Source: Puniceicoccales bacterium Verruco_02
GTDB lineage: Bacteria; Verrucomicrobiota; Verrucomicrobiia; Opitutales; Oceanipulchritudinaceae
DNA length: 64,000 nt
Assembly (NCBI GenBank): GCA_001604585.1
Contig: LVBW01000032.1
Location: 1 to 64,000 of the forward strand
Reading direction: 5' to 3'
Shown here: one piece after another, positions 48,823 through 58,643 of the stretch
Position numbering within the stretch: the first letter of the stretch is position 1
Layout of the letters: the number at the start of each line of letters is the position of its first letter
The notes under the pieces: model-generated
Told to the model about the DNA's origin: nothing
Databases searched by the model: none
What the model saw: the letters and a program-made list of their open reading frames with translations, nothing else
Program-made: the position numbers and the translations under genes

Positions 48823-48847
48823 CCGCACACACATGCGGGGGTTTTTT
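48823..48847 (+). terminator. purC terminator
   Basis: CCGCA cacaca TGCGG gggTTTTTT. Confidence 0.65.
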
Positions 48848-48927
48848 ATAGGCCCGGAAGGCTCGGATTTTCTTGCGCGGGCGGCCCGGCTGTTCTTTTG
48901 TTGACCGTTAATATGCAGACTAGGACC

Positions 48928-50076
48928 ATGTACGACAGACCCGGCGTCATCGCCCTTGAAGACGGCAGCGTATTTCGCGGACGCGCTTTCGGCGCAGTCG
49001 CCGTGAAAGCCGTCGGCGAGGCTGTGTTCAACACCTCGATGACGGGCTATCAGGAAATCCTGACAGATCCCTCCTACCTCGGGCAGATCGTCACCATGAC
49101 CGCCCCACAAATCGGCAACTACGGGGTCAACCCCGAGGACGTGGAAAGCGACGGCCCCAAGGTGACGGGCTTTGTCGTACGCGACCTCTCGCCCCTTGTC
49201 AGCAACTGGCGCGCCGCCGAAAGCCTGCACGAGTATCTGGCCCGCCACGGCGTGCCCGGCGTCACGGGCGTGGACACCCGCGCCATAGCCAAGCGCCTGC
49301 GCGTCACAGGCGTTCAGAAGGCCTGCATAGCAACCGAGGACATTTCCGATGAAGAGGCAGTGCGCCGCGCCCGCGAATGGGTGGGCCTCGAAAACGTGGA
49401 CTACGTCAAGGAGGTTTCGACGAAGGTAATCTACGAGTTCGACCCGGACAAGACCCCCGGCGGGCATCCCTTCTTTGTCGAGGGCACAAAGCTGGGCGAC
49501 TCCGTCCACACCGGGCCACGCAAACGCTGCGTCGCCTACGACCTTGGCGCCAAGTACAACACCCTGCGCAAGCTCTGGCGCGCCGGGTTCGACGTCACCG
49601 TGGTGCCCGCCAGCACGCCAGCCAGCGTGGTGCGCTCGATGAACCCTGACGCGATATTCCTATCCAACGGGCCTGGAGACCCCGCGCCCCTGACCTACGT
49701 CCACGAGGCCGTGCGCGACCTGATGCAGGACTTCCCAATGTTCGGCATCTGCATGGGCAACCACATGCTTTCGCACGCCCTCGGGGCGGACACCTTCAAG
49801 CTCAAATTCGGCCACCGTGGCGCAAACCACCCGGTGAAAAACCTTGAGACGGGGCACGTGTACATCACCTCGCAGAACCACGGCTTCGCGGCCAAGCCCG
49901 AGGATGTCACGGCAAAGGGCGGCGTAGTAACCGAGGTCAACATGAACGACGGCACCGTATCCGGCATCCGCCTCAAGGACAAGCCTGTCTTCGCCGTGCA
50001 GTATCACCCGGAGGCCTCCCCCGGCCCTCACGAGAGCGGCGTGCACTTCCAGACCTTCTTCGATTCCTGCAAGTAG
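48928..50076 (+). CDS. carA: Carbamoyl-phosphate synthase small subunit
   Basis: ALEDGSVFRGRAFGA; FNTSMTGYQEILTDPSYLGQIVTMT; FLSNGPGDP; FGICMGNHM. Confidence 0.96.
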   Translation: MYDRPGVIALEDGSVFRGRAFGAVAVKAVGEAVFNTSMTGYQEILTDPSYLGQIVTMTAPQIGNYGVNPEDVESDGPKVTGFVVRDLSPLVSNWRAAESLHEYLARHGVPGVTGVDTRAIAKRLRVTGVQKACIATEDISDEEAVRRAREWVGLENVDYVKEVSTKVIYEFDPDKTPGGHPFFVEGTKLGDSVHTGPRKRCVAYDLGAKYNTLRKLWRAGFDVTVVPASTPASVVRSMNPDAIFLSNGPGDPAPLTYVHEAVRDLMQDFPMFGICMGNHMLSHALGADTFKLKFGHRGANHPVKNLETGHVYITSQNHGFAAKPEDVTAKGGVVTEVNMNDGTVSGIRLKDKPVFAVQYHPEASPGPHESGVHFQTFFDSCK

Positions 50077-50117
50077 GCTTGGGACATCGCAAGCGATGTC
50101 GCAAGAGGCGACATTTC

Positions 50118-50158
50118 AAAGCCCGCATACCAAGGCAATGCCTCCGAATGCGGGCTTT
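50118..50158. terminator. Bidirectional terminator between carA and proS
   Basis: AAAGCCCGCAT ... ATGCGGGCTTT. Confidence 0.72.
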
Positions 50159-50202
50159 GTCGTGAATAGGTTCATGGGATTATCCCGCTATCAACCCATC
50201 CG

Positions 50203-51720
50203 CTAGTAGCTCTTGGCCCAGATAACGCGCTGCTTGCTCGGGCGGCCGCTGAAGGGACAGGTGCCTTCTTCGCTCGGCATGTTGAGCGGGATGCAGCGGA
50301 TTGTCACCTTGAGGTCGGCGCTGATTTTGTCCGCCACCTCGTCGGAACCGTCCCAGTGCGTGAAGGCAAATCCGCCGTGGATTTCCGGCTTGTCGGCGTT
50401 CTTCGCCGTGAAAAAGTCGTAGAACTCTTCCTTGGAGTCGATGCGGCGGATGTTGGAGTCGCGGAAGGCCTTGGCGCGCTCTAGCAGGGCGCGCTGCATG
50501 TCGTCGAGTATGGAGCCGACCTTTGCGACGAACTCCCCGCGGGGCAGCGTGGCCTTTTCCAGAGTGTCGCGGCGAGTGTAGAACACGCCGTTCGAGGCCA
50601 CGTCGCGGGGGCCGATTTCGATGCGGATCGGCAGGCCCTTCTTCACCCACTGCCATGCCTTTTCACCGCCGCGAATGTCGCGGTCGTCAATCTGCACTTC
50701 CAGCGTGCGGCCGTCCCATACGGTGGCCTTCAGCTCCGCCTTCAGGCTTTCGCAGTAGGCGAGCACTTCGGCGCGGCTGTCCTCCTTGGGCGTCACGGGC
50801 AGGATGACGATGTGGACGGGGGCCAGACGCGGAGGCACCACCATGCCGTTGTCGTCGCCGTGGGTCATTATCATGCCGCCGATAAGGCGAGTCGATACGC
50901 CCCAGCTCGTCGTCCATGCGTGCTCCTCCACACCCCTGTCGGAGAGGAATTTTATCCCGCTGGCCCTGGCGAAGTTCTGGCCAAGGAAGTGGCTGGTGCC
51001 CGCCTGAAGGGCTTTTTTGTCCTGCATCATGGCCTCGATGCAGAGTGTGGACACGGCACCGGGGAAGCGTTCACCGGCGGTCTTTTCGCCCTGAATGACG
51101 GGCATGGCCATCCAGTTTTCGGCAAAGTCGGCGTACACGGCCAGCATTTTGCGCGTTTCCTCCCATGCTTCTTCGGCTGTGGCGTGCGCTGTGTGGCCTT
51201 CCTGCCAGAGGAACTCTGCGGTGCGCAGGAACAGTCGGGTGCGCATTTCCCAGCGCACGACGTTGGCCCACTGGTTGATGAGGATGGGCAGATCGCGGTA
51301 GCTCTGCACCCACTTGGCGTACATTTCGCCGATGATGGTCTCCGATGTCGGGCGGACGATCAGGGGTTCGTCGAGGGGGCTGGCGGGGATGAGCTTGCCG
51401 TTGCCGTCGGCTTGCAGGCGACTGTGGGTGACAACGGCGCATTCCTTGGCGAAGCCTTCTACGTGGGCTGCCTCTTTTTCAAGGTAGCTGACGGGGATAA
51501 ACAGGGGGAAGTAGGCGTTTACGTGGCCGGTGTCCTTGAACTTCTTGTCCAGCGCGCGCTGGATGTTTTCCCACAGGGCGTAGCCCCAGGGTTTGATGAC
51601 CATGCAGCCGCGCACGGGGGAGTTTTCGGCCATGTCGGCGGCTTTGATGACTTGCTGATACCACTCCGGGTAGTCCTCGGAGCGGGTGGGCGTAATAGCG
51701 GTGCGTTCGGGCTTGGCCAT
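50203..51720 (-). CDS. proS: Proline--tRNA ligase (short, archaeal/eukaryal-like type)
   Basis: RSEDYPEWYQQVIKAADMAENSPVRGCMVIKPWGYALWE; RPTSETIIGEMYAKWVQSYRDLPILINQW. Confidence 0.95.
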   Translation of the reverse strand: MAKPERTAITPTRSEDYPEWYQQVIKAADMAENSPVRGCMVIKPWGYALWENIQRALDKKFKDTGHVNAYFPLFIPVSYLEKEAAHVEGFAKECAVVTHSRLQADGNGKLIPASPLDEPLIVRPTSETIIGEMYAKWVQSYRDLPILINQWANVVRWEMRTRLFLRTAEFLWQEGHTAHATAEEAWEETRKMLAVYADFAENWMAMPVIQGEKTAGERFPGAVSTLCIEAMMQDKKALQAGTSHFLGQNFARASGIKFLSDRGVEEHAWTTSWGVSTRLIGGMIMTHGDDNGMVVPPRLAPVHIVILPVTPKEDSRAEVLAYCESLKAELKATVWDGRTLEVQIDDRDIRGGEKAWQWVKKGLPIRIEIGPRDVASNGVFYTRRDTLEKATLPRGEFVAKVGSILDDMQRALLERAKAFRDSNIRRIDSKEEFYDFFTAKNADKPEIHGGFAFTHWDGSDEVADKISADLKVTIRCIPLNMPSEEGTCPFSGRPSKQRVIWAKSY

Positions 51721-51884
51721 GTTGATGCGAGGGATGAAAAGGGGAACCGCGTGCGGGTGCAGCGGTGTTGGAAACCGAGGGATTGTGCCAGCTTTCCGGG
51801 GGCGCTCAAGAAAAAGCTGATTACGAAGCGGCGTTCGTCAATAAATGTTTTGCGTTTACGGCAAGCGCGAAGAAAATTATACAA

Positions 51885-52047
51885 GGCTACCACTAACAAC
51901 TGGTTTCGTCGCGAGAACGAGTATTTGCGGATGGATGGCAAGGCTTTGGAAGTGATTAGTAATGTATGAATTACGGCGAACTTCCAAAACGCAGCCATCC
52001 ACCGTAAAGGCCGTTCATAGCAGAAAACAAAGTTATTAGAGGAGGCC
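51885..52047. repeat. 163-bp MITE-like palindromic element, copy 1
   Basis: Same length and ~87% hand-aligned identity to copy 2; ends GGCTACCACTAACAACT / AGTTATTAGAGGAGGCC. Confidence 0.85.
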
Positions 52048-52062
52048 AAAAAAGGGAAGCGT

Positions 52063-52674
52063 ATGTGCTGGGAGTATCTGAAGTCAGTTGATGTAAGCGG
52101 GGAGGTGACGGCTATAGCGGCAGCAGTTACAGCTGGAGCTGCCGTTTTTGCCGTAATTATCGCGAAGAAACAGTTAAAGACTTGGCGAGAACAACTGATC
52201 GGCACGGAAAGACGAAAGCTCGCCGTTGACATGCATAAATCTGCACTCCGGTTTCAATTGGCCATCAGGCAATGCCGTTGTCCCGTTTATGAATGGTCAT
52301 TTCAAAAATTCGATGACGCATATTGGAAGATAATTCAGGAGGAGAGAGTCAAACCAGTGGAAGAGGCTTTCCAGAACTTGGTGGACAAGAGTCTCGATTT
52401 AACAGTGAATCTCAAACGAGACATGGACTCCACCCTTGAACCATTTAACAAATTGCGAACGGAATTGATCCTAGCCATTGGAACAGTTTTTCGTTCCGAA
52501 ATGCGACCCACTGAAGCGAATGATGGGAATGCCAACAATCATCACTCAAACAAAGTTGAACAGGCCAGATTAATCTGGAGAAGACCTCTTGAAACAGAGA
52601 ATACTGACGAGTATGGAGATCGCGTAAATTCTGCAGTTAATAACCTTGCAGAACAACTCAAAGATTTTATCTAA
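52063..52674 (+). CDS. Hypothetical protein with one N-terminal TM
   Basis: 203-aa ORF, TM 'VTAIAAAVTAGAAVFAVIIA'; RBS-like aaagggaag. Confidence 0.55.
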   Translation: MCWEYLKSVDVSGEVTAIAAAVTAGAAVFAVIIAKKQLKTWREQLIGTERRKLAVDMHKSALRFQLAIRQCRCPVYEWSFQKFDDAYWKIIQEERVKPVEEAFQNLVDKSLDLTVNLKRDMDSTLEPFNKLRTELILAIGTVFRSEMRPTEANDGNANNHHSNKVEQARLIWRRPLETENTDEYGDRVNSAVNNLAEQLKDFI

Positions 52675-52698
52675 CCGTGCATTTTTTACGTAATTTAA

Positions 52699-52817
52699 GC
52701 CACAACGTGGCGGCATGAGATAGCCCGCGGGTGGAGGCCTGTCAGGCCGGAACCCCGGGGTACACGCCTCACCACCCCACCCCCTCTTTTTTCCAAGCCC
52801 TGCAAGGGCGGCATCAG
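52699..52817. repeat. REP-like unit, left of RAYT
   Basis: GCCACaacGTGGCggcatgagATAGCCCGCGGGTGGAGGCC...CCAAGCCCTGCAAGGGCGGCAT; inverted relative to 53446-53551. Confidence 0.75.
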
Positions 52818-52818
52818 C

Positions 52819-53438
52819 ATGCCACAATCTCTTTCGCAAATCCTTCTCCACGTTGTGTTCTCCACAAAAAACCGCGAACCGTTCCTTACGGATGCATTCC
52901 GGGACGAATTGCACGCCATAATCGGTGGCATTGTGCGCGAACACGGCGGCACCTCGCTAGTGGCCGGTTCGGTCAGGGAACATATTCAGGACAGCTCTAA
53001 CAACTGGTTTCGTCGCGAGAACGAGGATTTGAGGATGGATGGCAAGGCTTTGGAAGTGAGTAGTATTGAATGAAATCCGGCGAACTTCCAAAACGAAGCC
53101 AGCCGCCGCATAGACCGTTCGTAGCAGAAATCAAAGTTGTTAGAGGTGGCCTTCATCTTCTCATCACACATCCACGAACGGAAACCCCGGCGGACATGAT
53201 GAAGAACATCAAGACGGGTTCGTCCATGTGGATAAACAAGCACGTCGCCACTCAGGGAGGGTTCCATTGGCAGGCTGGTTACGGCATGTTTTCCATAAGT
53301 CCCGCGCATCGTCCCGCATTGGAGAGATACATTTCGTCTCAGCACGATCACCATAAGCGCGTGACGTTTCAGGAGGAATACCGGCGTTTGTTGAAGAAAT
53401 ACGGCATGGAATACGACGAAAAATATGTGTGGGATTAG
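52819..53438 (+). pseudogene. IS200/RAYT-type Y1 transposase, disrupted by MITE-like element
   Basis: MPQSLSQILLHVVFSTKNREPFL...GGTSLVAGSVREHI | HLLITHPRTETPADMMKNIKTGSSMW...HHKRVTFQEEYRRLLKKYG; the halves are separated by the 163-bp insert. Confidence 0.88.
52989..53151. mobile_element. 163-bp MITE-like element, copy 2, flanked by TTCA duplication
   Basis: TIR GGACAGCTCTAACAACT / AGTTGTTAGAGGTGGCC (15/17 complementary); TTCA at 52985-52988 and 53152-53155; excision restores EHIHLLITHP. Confidence 0.88.
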
Positions 53439-53445
53439 GCCCATG

Positions 53446-53551
53446 CCGCCCCGTTGGGGCTTGGTGATAAAAAGGTGGGGGGACCGTATTTCCCGGGGTT
53501 CCGGCCTGACGGCCTCCACCCACGGGCTATCACATTGCGCCCCGTTGGGGC
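53446..53551. repeat. REP-like unit, right of RAYT
   Basis: GCCGCCCCGTTGGGGCTTGG...GGCCTCCACCCACGGGCTATcacattGCGCCCCGTTGGGGC, inverted copy of the left unit. Confidence 0.75.
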
Positions 53552-53740
53552 GTTGAAACAGGCTGTTGCCGGATTTGCGCCTCGCTTCCAAATCGTATGG
53601 GACTCCAAGAACGCAGCTCAATCGCCACTCGAATAATCCGCCGCAATCCACCACATCCACTTGCCAACGACTCTTCGCTTTCGCCCCCTTTGCCCCTTTT
53701 CGAGACTTGGTCTCTTTCCAGATTTGACAAATACGCTGCA

Positions 53741-55045
53741 ATGACCTTCCTGAAGGAAGAGGTGGAACACTTCGTGCATCCACCCATAGGGGGCACATAC
53801 ACAGTGGCAACACAGACACACACTTTCGACATCGAGGCCGTCCGGGGCGACTTCCCACTCATCATGCGGGAAGCACTGCGCAAGCCTCCCCTGTCCTACC
53901 TCGACAACGCCGCCAGCACCCAGAAACCTCAGACCGTCATCGACGCCCTCTCGAACTTCTACTCGCAGGACTACGCCAACATCCACCGCGGCGTGCACTT
54001 CCTGTCCCAGCGTGCCACAGACCTCTACGACAAGGCGCGCGAAACGGTGCGCCGCTTCCTCAACGCCCGCGAAAGCGCCGAATGCATCTTTCTGCGCGGC
54101 GCCACAGAGGGGGTGAACCTCGTGGCCAACTGTTACGCCAAGCCCCTCCTCTGCCGCCCCGGCGCGAACATCGTCATCACAACGATGGAACACCACGCCG
54201 ACATCGTCCCCTGGCAACTCGCGATGGAGGACACGGGCGCGCAGCTGCGCGTGGTCCCAATCGACGGACGCGGCGTGCTGGACGAGGAAGCCTTTGAAAA
54301 ACTTGTGGACGAAAACACGGTCATCGTCGGCCTCTCTTACGTCTCGAACGTCCTTGGCACCGTGAACCCGGCCGAGCGTCTTATTGCCGCTGCGCACGCC
54401 AAGGGCGTGCCAGTCCTGCTGGACGCTGCGCAGGCCGCCCCACATGTGGCGCTGGACGTACAGCAGCTAGGCTGCGATTTGCTCGTAATCTCCGGCCACA
54501 AGATCTACGGCCCAACGGGCATCGGCATACTCTACGGACGGCGCGAAATACTCGAAAAAATGCCCCCCTGGCAGGGCGGCGGCGACATGATCCTGCACGT
54601 CAGCTTCGCGGGCACCACTTACAAGGGAATACCCGACCGCTTCGAGGCGGGCACCCCGCACATCGCGGGCGCGATGGGCATCGCGGCGGCAATGAACTAC
54701 ATCGAGCGCATAGGCATAGGCGCAATCGCAGCGCACGAGCACGAGCTTCTCGAATACGCGAACGCCGCCGTGACGGATATTGCGCAACTGCGCGTCATAG
54801 GCACTGCTCCGGGCAAGGCAGGCGTACTGTCCTTCGTAATCGATGGGGTACACCCACACGACATCGGGACATTCTTGGACGCGGACGGCGTGGCTATCCG
54901 CGCCGGGCATCACTGTGCGGAACCGCTGATGAAGCATCTCGGCCTGCCTGGCACGGCAAGGGCGTCGTTTGGCATGTATAACACTTTCGAAGAGATAGAC
55001 CGTTTCGCAGCAAGTATCCGCAAGATCGTGAAGTTCTTCCTCTGA
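53741..55045 (+). CDS. sufS: Cysteine desulfurase SufS
   Basis: LSYLDNAASTQKPQTVIDALSNFYSQDYANIHRGVHFLSQRATDLYD; ISGHKIYGPTGIGILYGR; IRAGHHCAEPLM. Confidence 0.94.
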   Translation: MTFLKEEVEHFVHPPIGGTYTVATQTHTFDIEAVRGDFPLIMREALRKPPLSYLDNAASTQKPQTVIDALSNFYSQDYANIHRGVHFLSQRATDLYDKARETVRRFLNARESAECIFLRGATEGVNLVANCYAKPLLCRPGANIVITTMEHHADIVPWQLAMEDTGAQLRVVPIDGRGVLDEEAFEKLVDENTVIVGLSYVSNVLGTVNPAERLIAAAHAKGVPVLLDAAQAAPHVALDVQQLGCDLLVISGHKIYGPTGIGILYGRREILEKMPPWQGGGDMILHVSFAGTTYKGIPDRFEAGTPHIAGAMGIAAAMNYIERIGIGAIAAHEHELLEYANAAVTDIAQLRVIGTAPGKAGVLSFVIDGVHPHDIGTFLDADGVAIRAGHHCAEPLMKHLGLPGTARASFGMYNTFEEIDRFAASIRKIVKFFL

Positions 55046-55152
55046 AGGCCACATGCCATGAGAAAGCAACTTTCGCAATGGCTATTTCTATCGCTTGCTA
55101 ATCTGCGAAACTCGGCGTTTATCTGCGGTTCCAAGACTTACCTTATTCAACC

Positions 55153-55599
55153 ATGAACGAGATGGAAGAGCTTTACCGGGAGATCATCCTGGACCACAAC
55201 AAGCGCCCGCGCAACTTTCGCAAGATGGAAGACTGCACCCATCACGCGGATGGGCACAACCCGCTCTGCGGCGACGAGATAGAGGTGTTCGTCAAGATCG
55301 AGGACGGGCGCATTGCCGACATCAGCTTTCAGGGCGAGGGCTGCGCCATTTCCAAGTCCAGCGCCTCGCTTATGACCAGCGCCCTCAAGGGCAAGACCCT
55401 CGAAGAGGCCCATCGCGAGGCAGGTATTGTAATTTCTATGCTCACGGGCAAGGGCGCGACTGCGGACGTGGAGGAACTTGGCGACATAGCCGCCCTTCAG
55501 GGCGTGCGCCAGTTCCCGGCCAGAGTCAAGTGCGCAACCCTGTCCTGGCACGCCTTGGAGGCGTCGCTCAAGGGCGAGGCCGGTACCAGCACCGAATAG
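55153..55599 (+). CDS. sufU: Fe-S scaffold SufU
   Basis: LYREIILDHNKRPRNF; NPLCGDEIEVFVKIEDGRIADISFQGEGCAISKSSASLM; RVKCATLSWHAL. Confidence 0.94.
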   Translation: MNEMEELYREIILDHNKRPRNFRKMEDCTHHADGHNPLCGDEIEVFVKIEDGRIADISFQGEGCAISKSSASLMTSALKGKTLEEAHREAGIVISMLTGKGATADVEELGDIAALQGVRQFPARVKCATLSWHALEASLKGEAGTSTE

Positions 55600-55734
55600 G
55601 CTTGCGGGGGCAAAGGCAGGCCGGGCCTTGTCCACGAATCTGCGGGGCGAGCCTGCGTGAGCCTTGGCCCTTGTTTTTCTTGCTCTCTTTGACGCTTGGG
55701 CGCATGTTCATAGTCTGCTTTCACTCATAGGACC

Positions 55735-56658
55735 GTGCCCATGAACACCCGCCGCCTCGTTATCGCCATCATATCGCTAGCCGCCGCCCTTTTGGCCGGT
55801 TGCAGCAGCTTTGTGCAGAACCTCACGCCCGCCCGTTTCGAGGCGAATGCGTCCGATATCTACACCTTCCGCGTGAAGGTGGACGAAAAGATGCGCAACG
55901 TCATCAAGGGGACAATGAAGGTGGAACTGGTGACCGACGGCAAGTCCTACAAGATGAAGCCCGACCCGGTGCTGGGCAAATACGTGTGGATGTACGAGCT
56001 TCAGGTGCCGAGCAACGTCTCGACCATTCCCTACTACTTTGTCCTCAACTATCAGAGCGAGGGCAACAGCGGCCCGGTCAACGAAAAGGTCTATTCGACC
56101 GAGTTTACACCCGAGCACAAGACCTACACATCCACGATCGCCAACCGCTACGTGGCACAGATTTCCAGCTCCCGCGGCCCCGTTGGCTCCACAATCGGCA
56201 TACTCGGGCAGGGCTTCACCAGTTACGACAAGGTTGTAATTGGCGATGTAGAGGCCCCCACGGTGTTCGTCTCGCACAGCCAGCTTAACTTCAGCATTCC
56301 GCCCATCCCCGCCGGCAAGACATACGTCGTCAGCGTGCGCACGGGCGACGGAGACCTCACGGCGGGCCGCCTGCGCGTGGACGCGGCAACCATTGGCGTA
56401 CAGCCCACAGCCCTCACATTGGGCGTTGGAGACTCCGTACCACTCACCTTTTTCATCGATGGCGTGGCCCCTGCGGGCGGCCTGCTGATCAACGTGACTA
56501 CGGACATCCCCTCGTCCATCGTGATGCCAGTGGTGGTAATCCCGGCCGGTCAGCGTTCCGTGAGCGTCACTGTAAAGGGCGCGGCTGCCGGAAGGGGCCA
56601 TCTCTGGATCTCCGCAGAAGGCTATTCGGAGAACAAGCTGCCGGTGACAGTGCAGTAA
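55735..56658 (+). CDS. IPT/TIG-like domain lipoprotein
   Basis: Lipobox LLAGCSS; VAQISSSRGPVGSTIGILGQGFTSYDKVVIGDVEAPTVFVSHSQLNFSIPPIPAGKTYVVSV. Confidence 0.82.
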   Translation: MPMNTRRLVIAIISLAAALLAGCSSFVQNLTPARFEANASDIYTFRVKVDEKMRNVIKGTMKVELVTDGKSYKMKPDPVLGKYVWMYELQVPSNVSTIPYYFVLNYQSEGNSGPVNEKVYSTEFTPEHKTYTSTIANRYVAQISSSRGPVGSTIGILGQGFTSYDKVVIGDVEAPTVFVSHSQLNFSIPPIPAGKTYVVSVRTGDGDLTAGRLRVDAATIGVQPTALTLGVGDSVPLTFFIDGVAPAGGLLINVTTDIPSSIVMPVVVIPAGQRSVSVTVKGAAAGRGHLWISAEGYSENKLPVTVQ

Positions 56659-56689
56659 CCCCCTCCCCCACAACAGGAGGCAACGCAGC

Positions 56690-57034
56690 GTGGCCGACAA
56701 GACAATCTTCCAGAAAATTGGCGACGGGGATATTCCAGTCAAAATGGAGTATCAGGACGAGCTTTGCTTCTGCATCCGGGACATCAATCCGCAGGCCCCC
56801 CTGCACCTCTTGGTTATCCCGCGCCGCCTGATAGCAAGGCTGGATAGCGCCGTGGAGGCTGACGAAGCCCTGCTGGGGCACCTGCTCCTAGTCGGACGCA
56901 AGGTGGCCCTCGGACTGGGCTTCGAGGACGGCTTCCGCATCGTTATAAACAACGGCCCAATGGCTGGCGAGACGGTACCGCACCTGCATGTCCACGTTCT
57001 GGCTGGACGCCAGATGGGCTGGCCCCCGGGTTGA
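56690..57034 (+). CDS. HIT family protein
   Basis: GDIPVKMEYQDELCFCIRDINPQAPLHLLVIPRR; GETVPHLHVHVLAGRQMGWPPG. Confidence 0.93.
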   Translation: MADKTIFQKIGDGDIPVKMEYQDELCFCIRDINPQAPLHLLVIPRRLIARLDSAVEADEALLGHLLLVGRKVALGLGFEDGFRIVINNGPMAGETVPHLHVHVLAGRQMGWPPG

Positions 57035-57379
57035 AACAAGGCTTTCTCCTAGGCGCAGTCCGCCCCATAGCCGCCGCACGACGGATTCTACCACAAGCCC
57101 GTTCCGCCCTGTCCGGGCGTGCCGCCTTGCACTGCCGATAACGCACCCTTCCGTGCAGCATTCTGATGCGTGTACAGTAGAAGGCGCCCCCGGCCTTGGG
57201 GGCGCCGTTCCGGGCCTAAATTTTGTTGGCCCGTAGGGATATTTCCCAGTGTCGTGCTGTTCTGCAACCTCTTGGTCCGACCAGTCATCGAGCACACTTA
57301 TTATATCGGAAACTCCGGGGAAAATTTACTCACTTTCGTCCGAAAAACGACGATTTCCGAACGAATAACGCCGCCCGTA

Positions 57380-58057
57380 TCAGGCGGGTAAAAGCTCGTC
57401 CACCCAACCCTGCTCGCGCATGAAAGCGGGCACATCGGCAAGGCTTGGCAACACCGCATCGGCCGCTGCGCGGATGTGCTCATCGGGAAATATGGAGTCG
57501 GGAATCATGATTATACGCGCTCCAGAGGCTCTTGCCGCCAGAACCCCGTTTGGCGAATCCTCCAACACTAGACAGGCCCCCGCCTCCATGCCCAAAGCCG
57601 AAGCGGTTTTGAGAAATATCTCCGGGTCGGGCTTGCCCTTTGTAACCTCGCTGCCCGTCACGATAGCGTCGAAGCGCCCCTCTATGCCTCCGCTGCTCAG
57701 TTTTACCTCTGCCAACACCCTGCCCGAAGAAGTGCCCACTGCCTTCCTTAGGCCCACCGCGTCGCAGTAGTCCAGCATCTGCATCAGGCCCGGCCTCTGC
57801 GGTATGGGCTGGTGGATATGCTCGCGGTACTGCCAGAGGCAACGCTCCATGTAGGAATCGGCATCAAACTTGCCAGCAAAGGCTTCGCGCAGGATAACCT
57901 GTATGTCTGCATAGGTTCTGCCGATGAGGCGGCGGTACAGCTCCGGATTCATGGGCACGCCCGATTCGGCAGCCTCTCGCATCCAGATTTCGCGGGCGAT
58001 TGTCTCGGTGTCGAGCATCAGCCCGTCCATGTCGAATATCACGGCCTTGACCTGCAT
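57380..58057 (-). CDS. HAD-IA family hydrolase
   Basis: VKAVIFDMDGLMLDTE; VTGSEVTKGKPDPEIFLKTA; LVLEDSPNGVLAARASG. Confidence 0.93.
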   Translation of the reverse strand: MQVKAVIFDMDGLMLDTETIAREIWMREAAESGVPMNPELYRRLIGRTYADIQVILREAFAGKFDADSYMERCLWQYREHIHQPIPQRPGLMQMLDYCDAVGLRKAVGTSSGRVLAEVKLSSGGIEGRFDAIVTGSEVTKGKPDPEIFLKTASALGMEAGACLVLEDSPNGVLAARASGARIIMIPDSIFPDEHIRAAADAVLPSLADVPAFMREQGWVDELLPA

Positions 58058-58236
58058 GTGTCCCGCAGTAAGGTAAAGCAGCCCGTCGGGCAAGATTAAC
58101 CAGTCACAGGCCGTGGAATTGACCAGCTGGCTGCAAAGTTGAGGAAAACGACGACAAGCAGGATTACATTGCTTGACACTCGGCACGCAGACGGTTTTTA
58201 TCCAGCCTTTCTTCCGAAACAGGAGTAATTTTCACA

Positions 58237-58437
58237 ATGCCCGTAGAAGTCAGAATCCGCAAGGGTGAACCGATGGAGCGCGCTCTGCGCCGCCTCAAGA
58301 AGAAGCTCGACCGCGAAGGCGTCATCCGTGACGTTCGTGCAAAGCGTTATTACGAGAAGCCGTCCGAAATTTCCCGTCGCAAGAAGAAGGTAGCCGCCTT
58401 CTCCGCGATGCTCCGCGCCCGCTACGAGAACCGCTAG
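58237..58437 (+). CDS. rpsU: 30S ribosomal protein S21
   Basis: MPVEVRIRKGEPMERALRRLKKKLDREGVIRDVRAKRYYEKPSE. Confidence 0.95.
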   Translation: MPVEVRIRKGEPMERALRRLKKKLDREGVIRDVRAKRYYEKPSEISRRKKKVAAFSAMLRARYENR

Positions 58438-58464
58438 CGCGTTCGACAGGGAAACAACTTTCCC

Positions 58465-58496
58465 GCCCCGGTGCCGCATAGGCCCCGGGGCTTTTT
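58465..58496 (+). terminator. rpsU terminator
   Basis: GCCCCGG tgccgcataggcc CCGGGGC TTTTT. Confidence 0.8.
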
Positions 58497-58643
58497 CATG
58501 TACAGGAAAGGTGTAGATAAACATCTGTTGCGACGGTGGCGAAATGCATCGACATTCCCCAAGCACCAATACGGACTGCCATGGACAGCAGCCCTAGGCA
58601 ATAGCGCGCAAGTCGTCGTTTATCTCACGGGGAGGGATGCTCC

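Noticed and set aside
50812-51969. 385-aa ORF antisense to proS running into the 163-bp element
   Set aside because: Antisense shadow; the end is only element sequence
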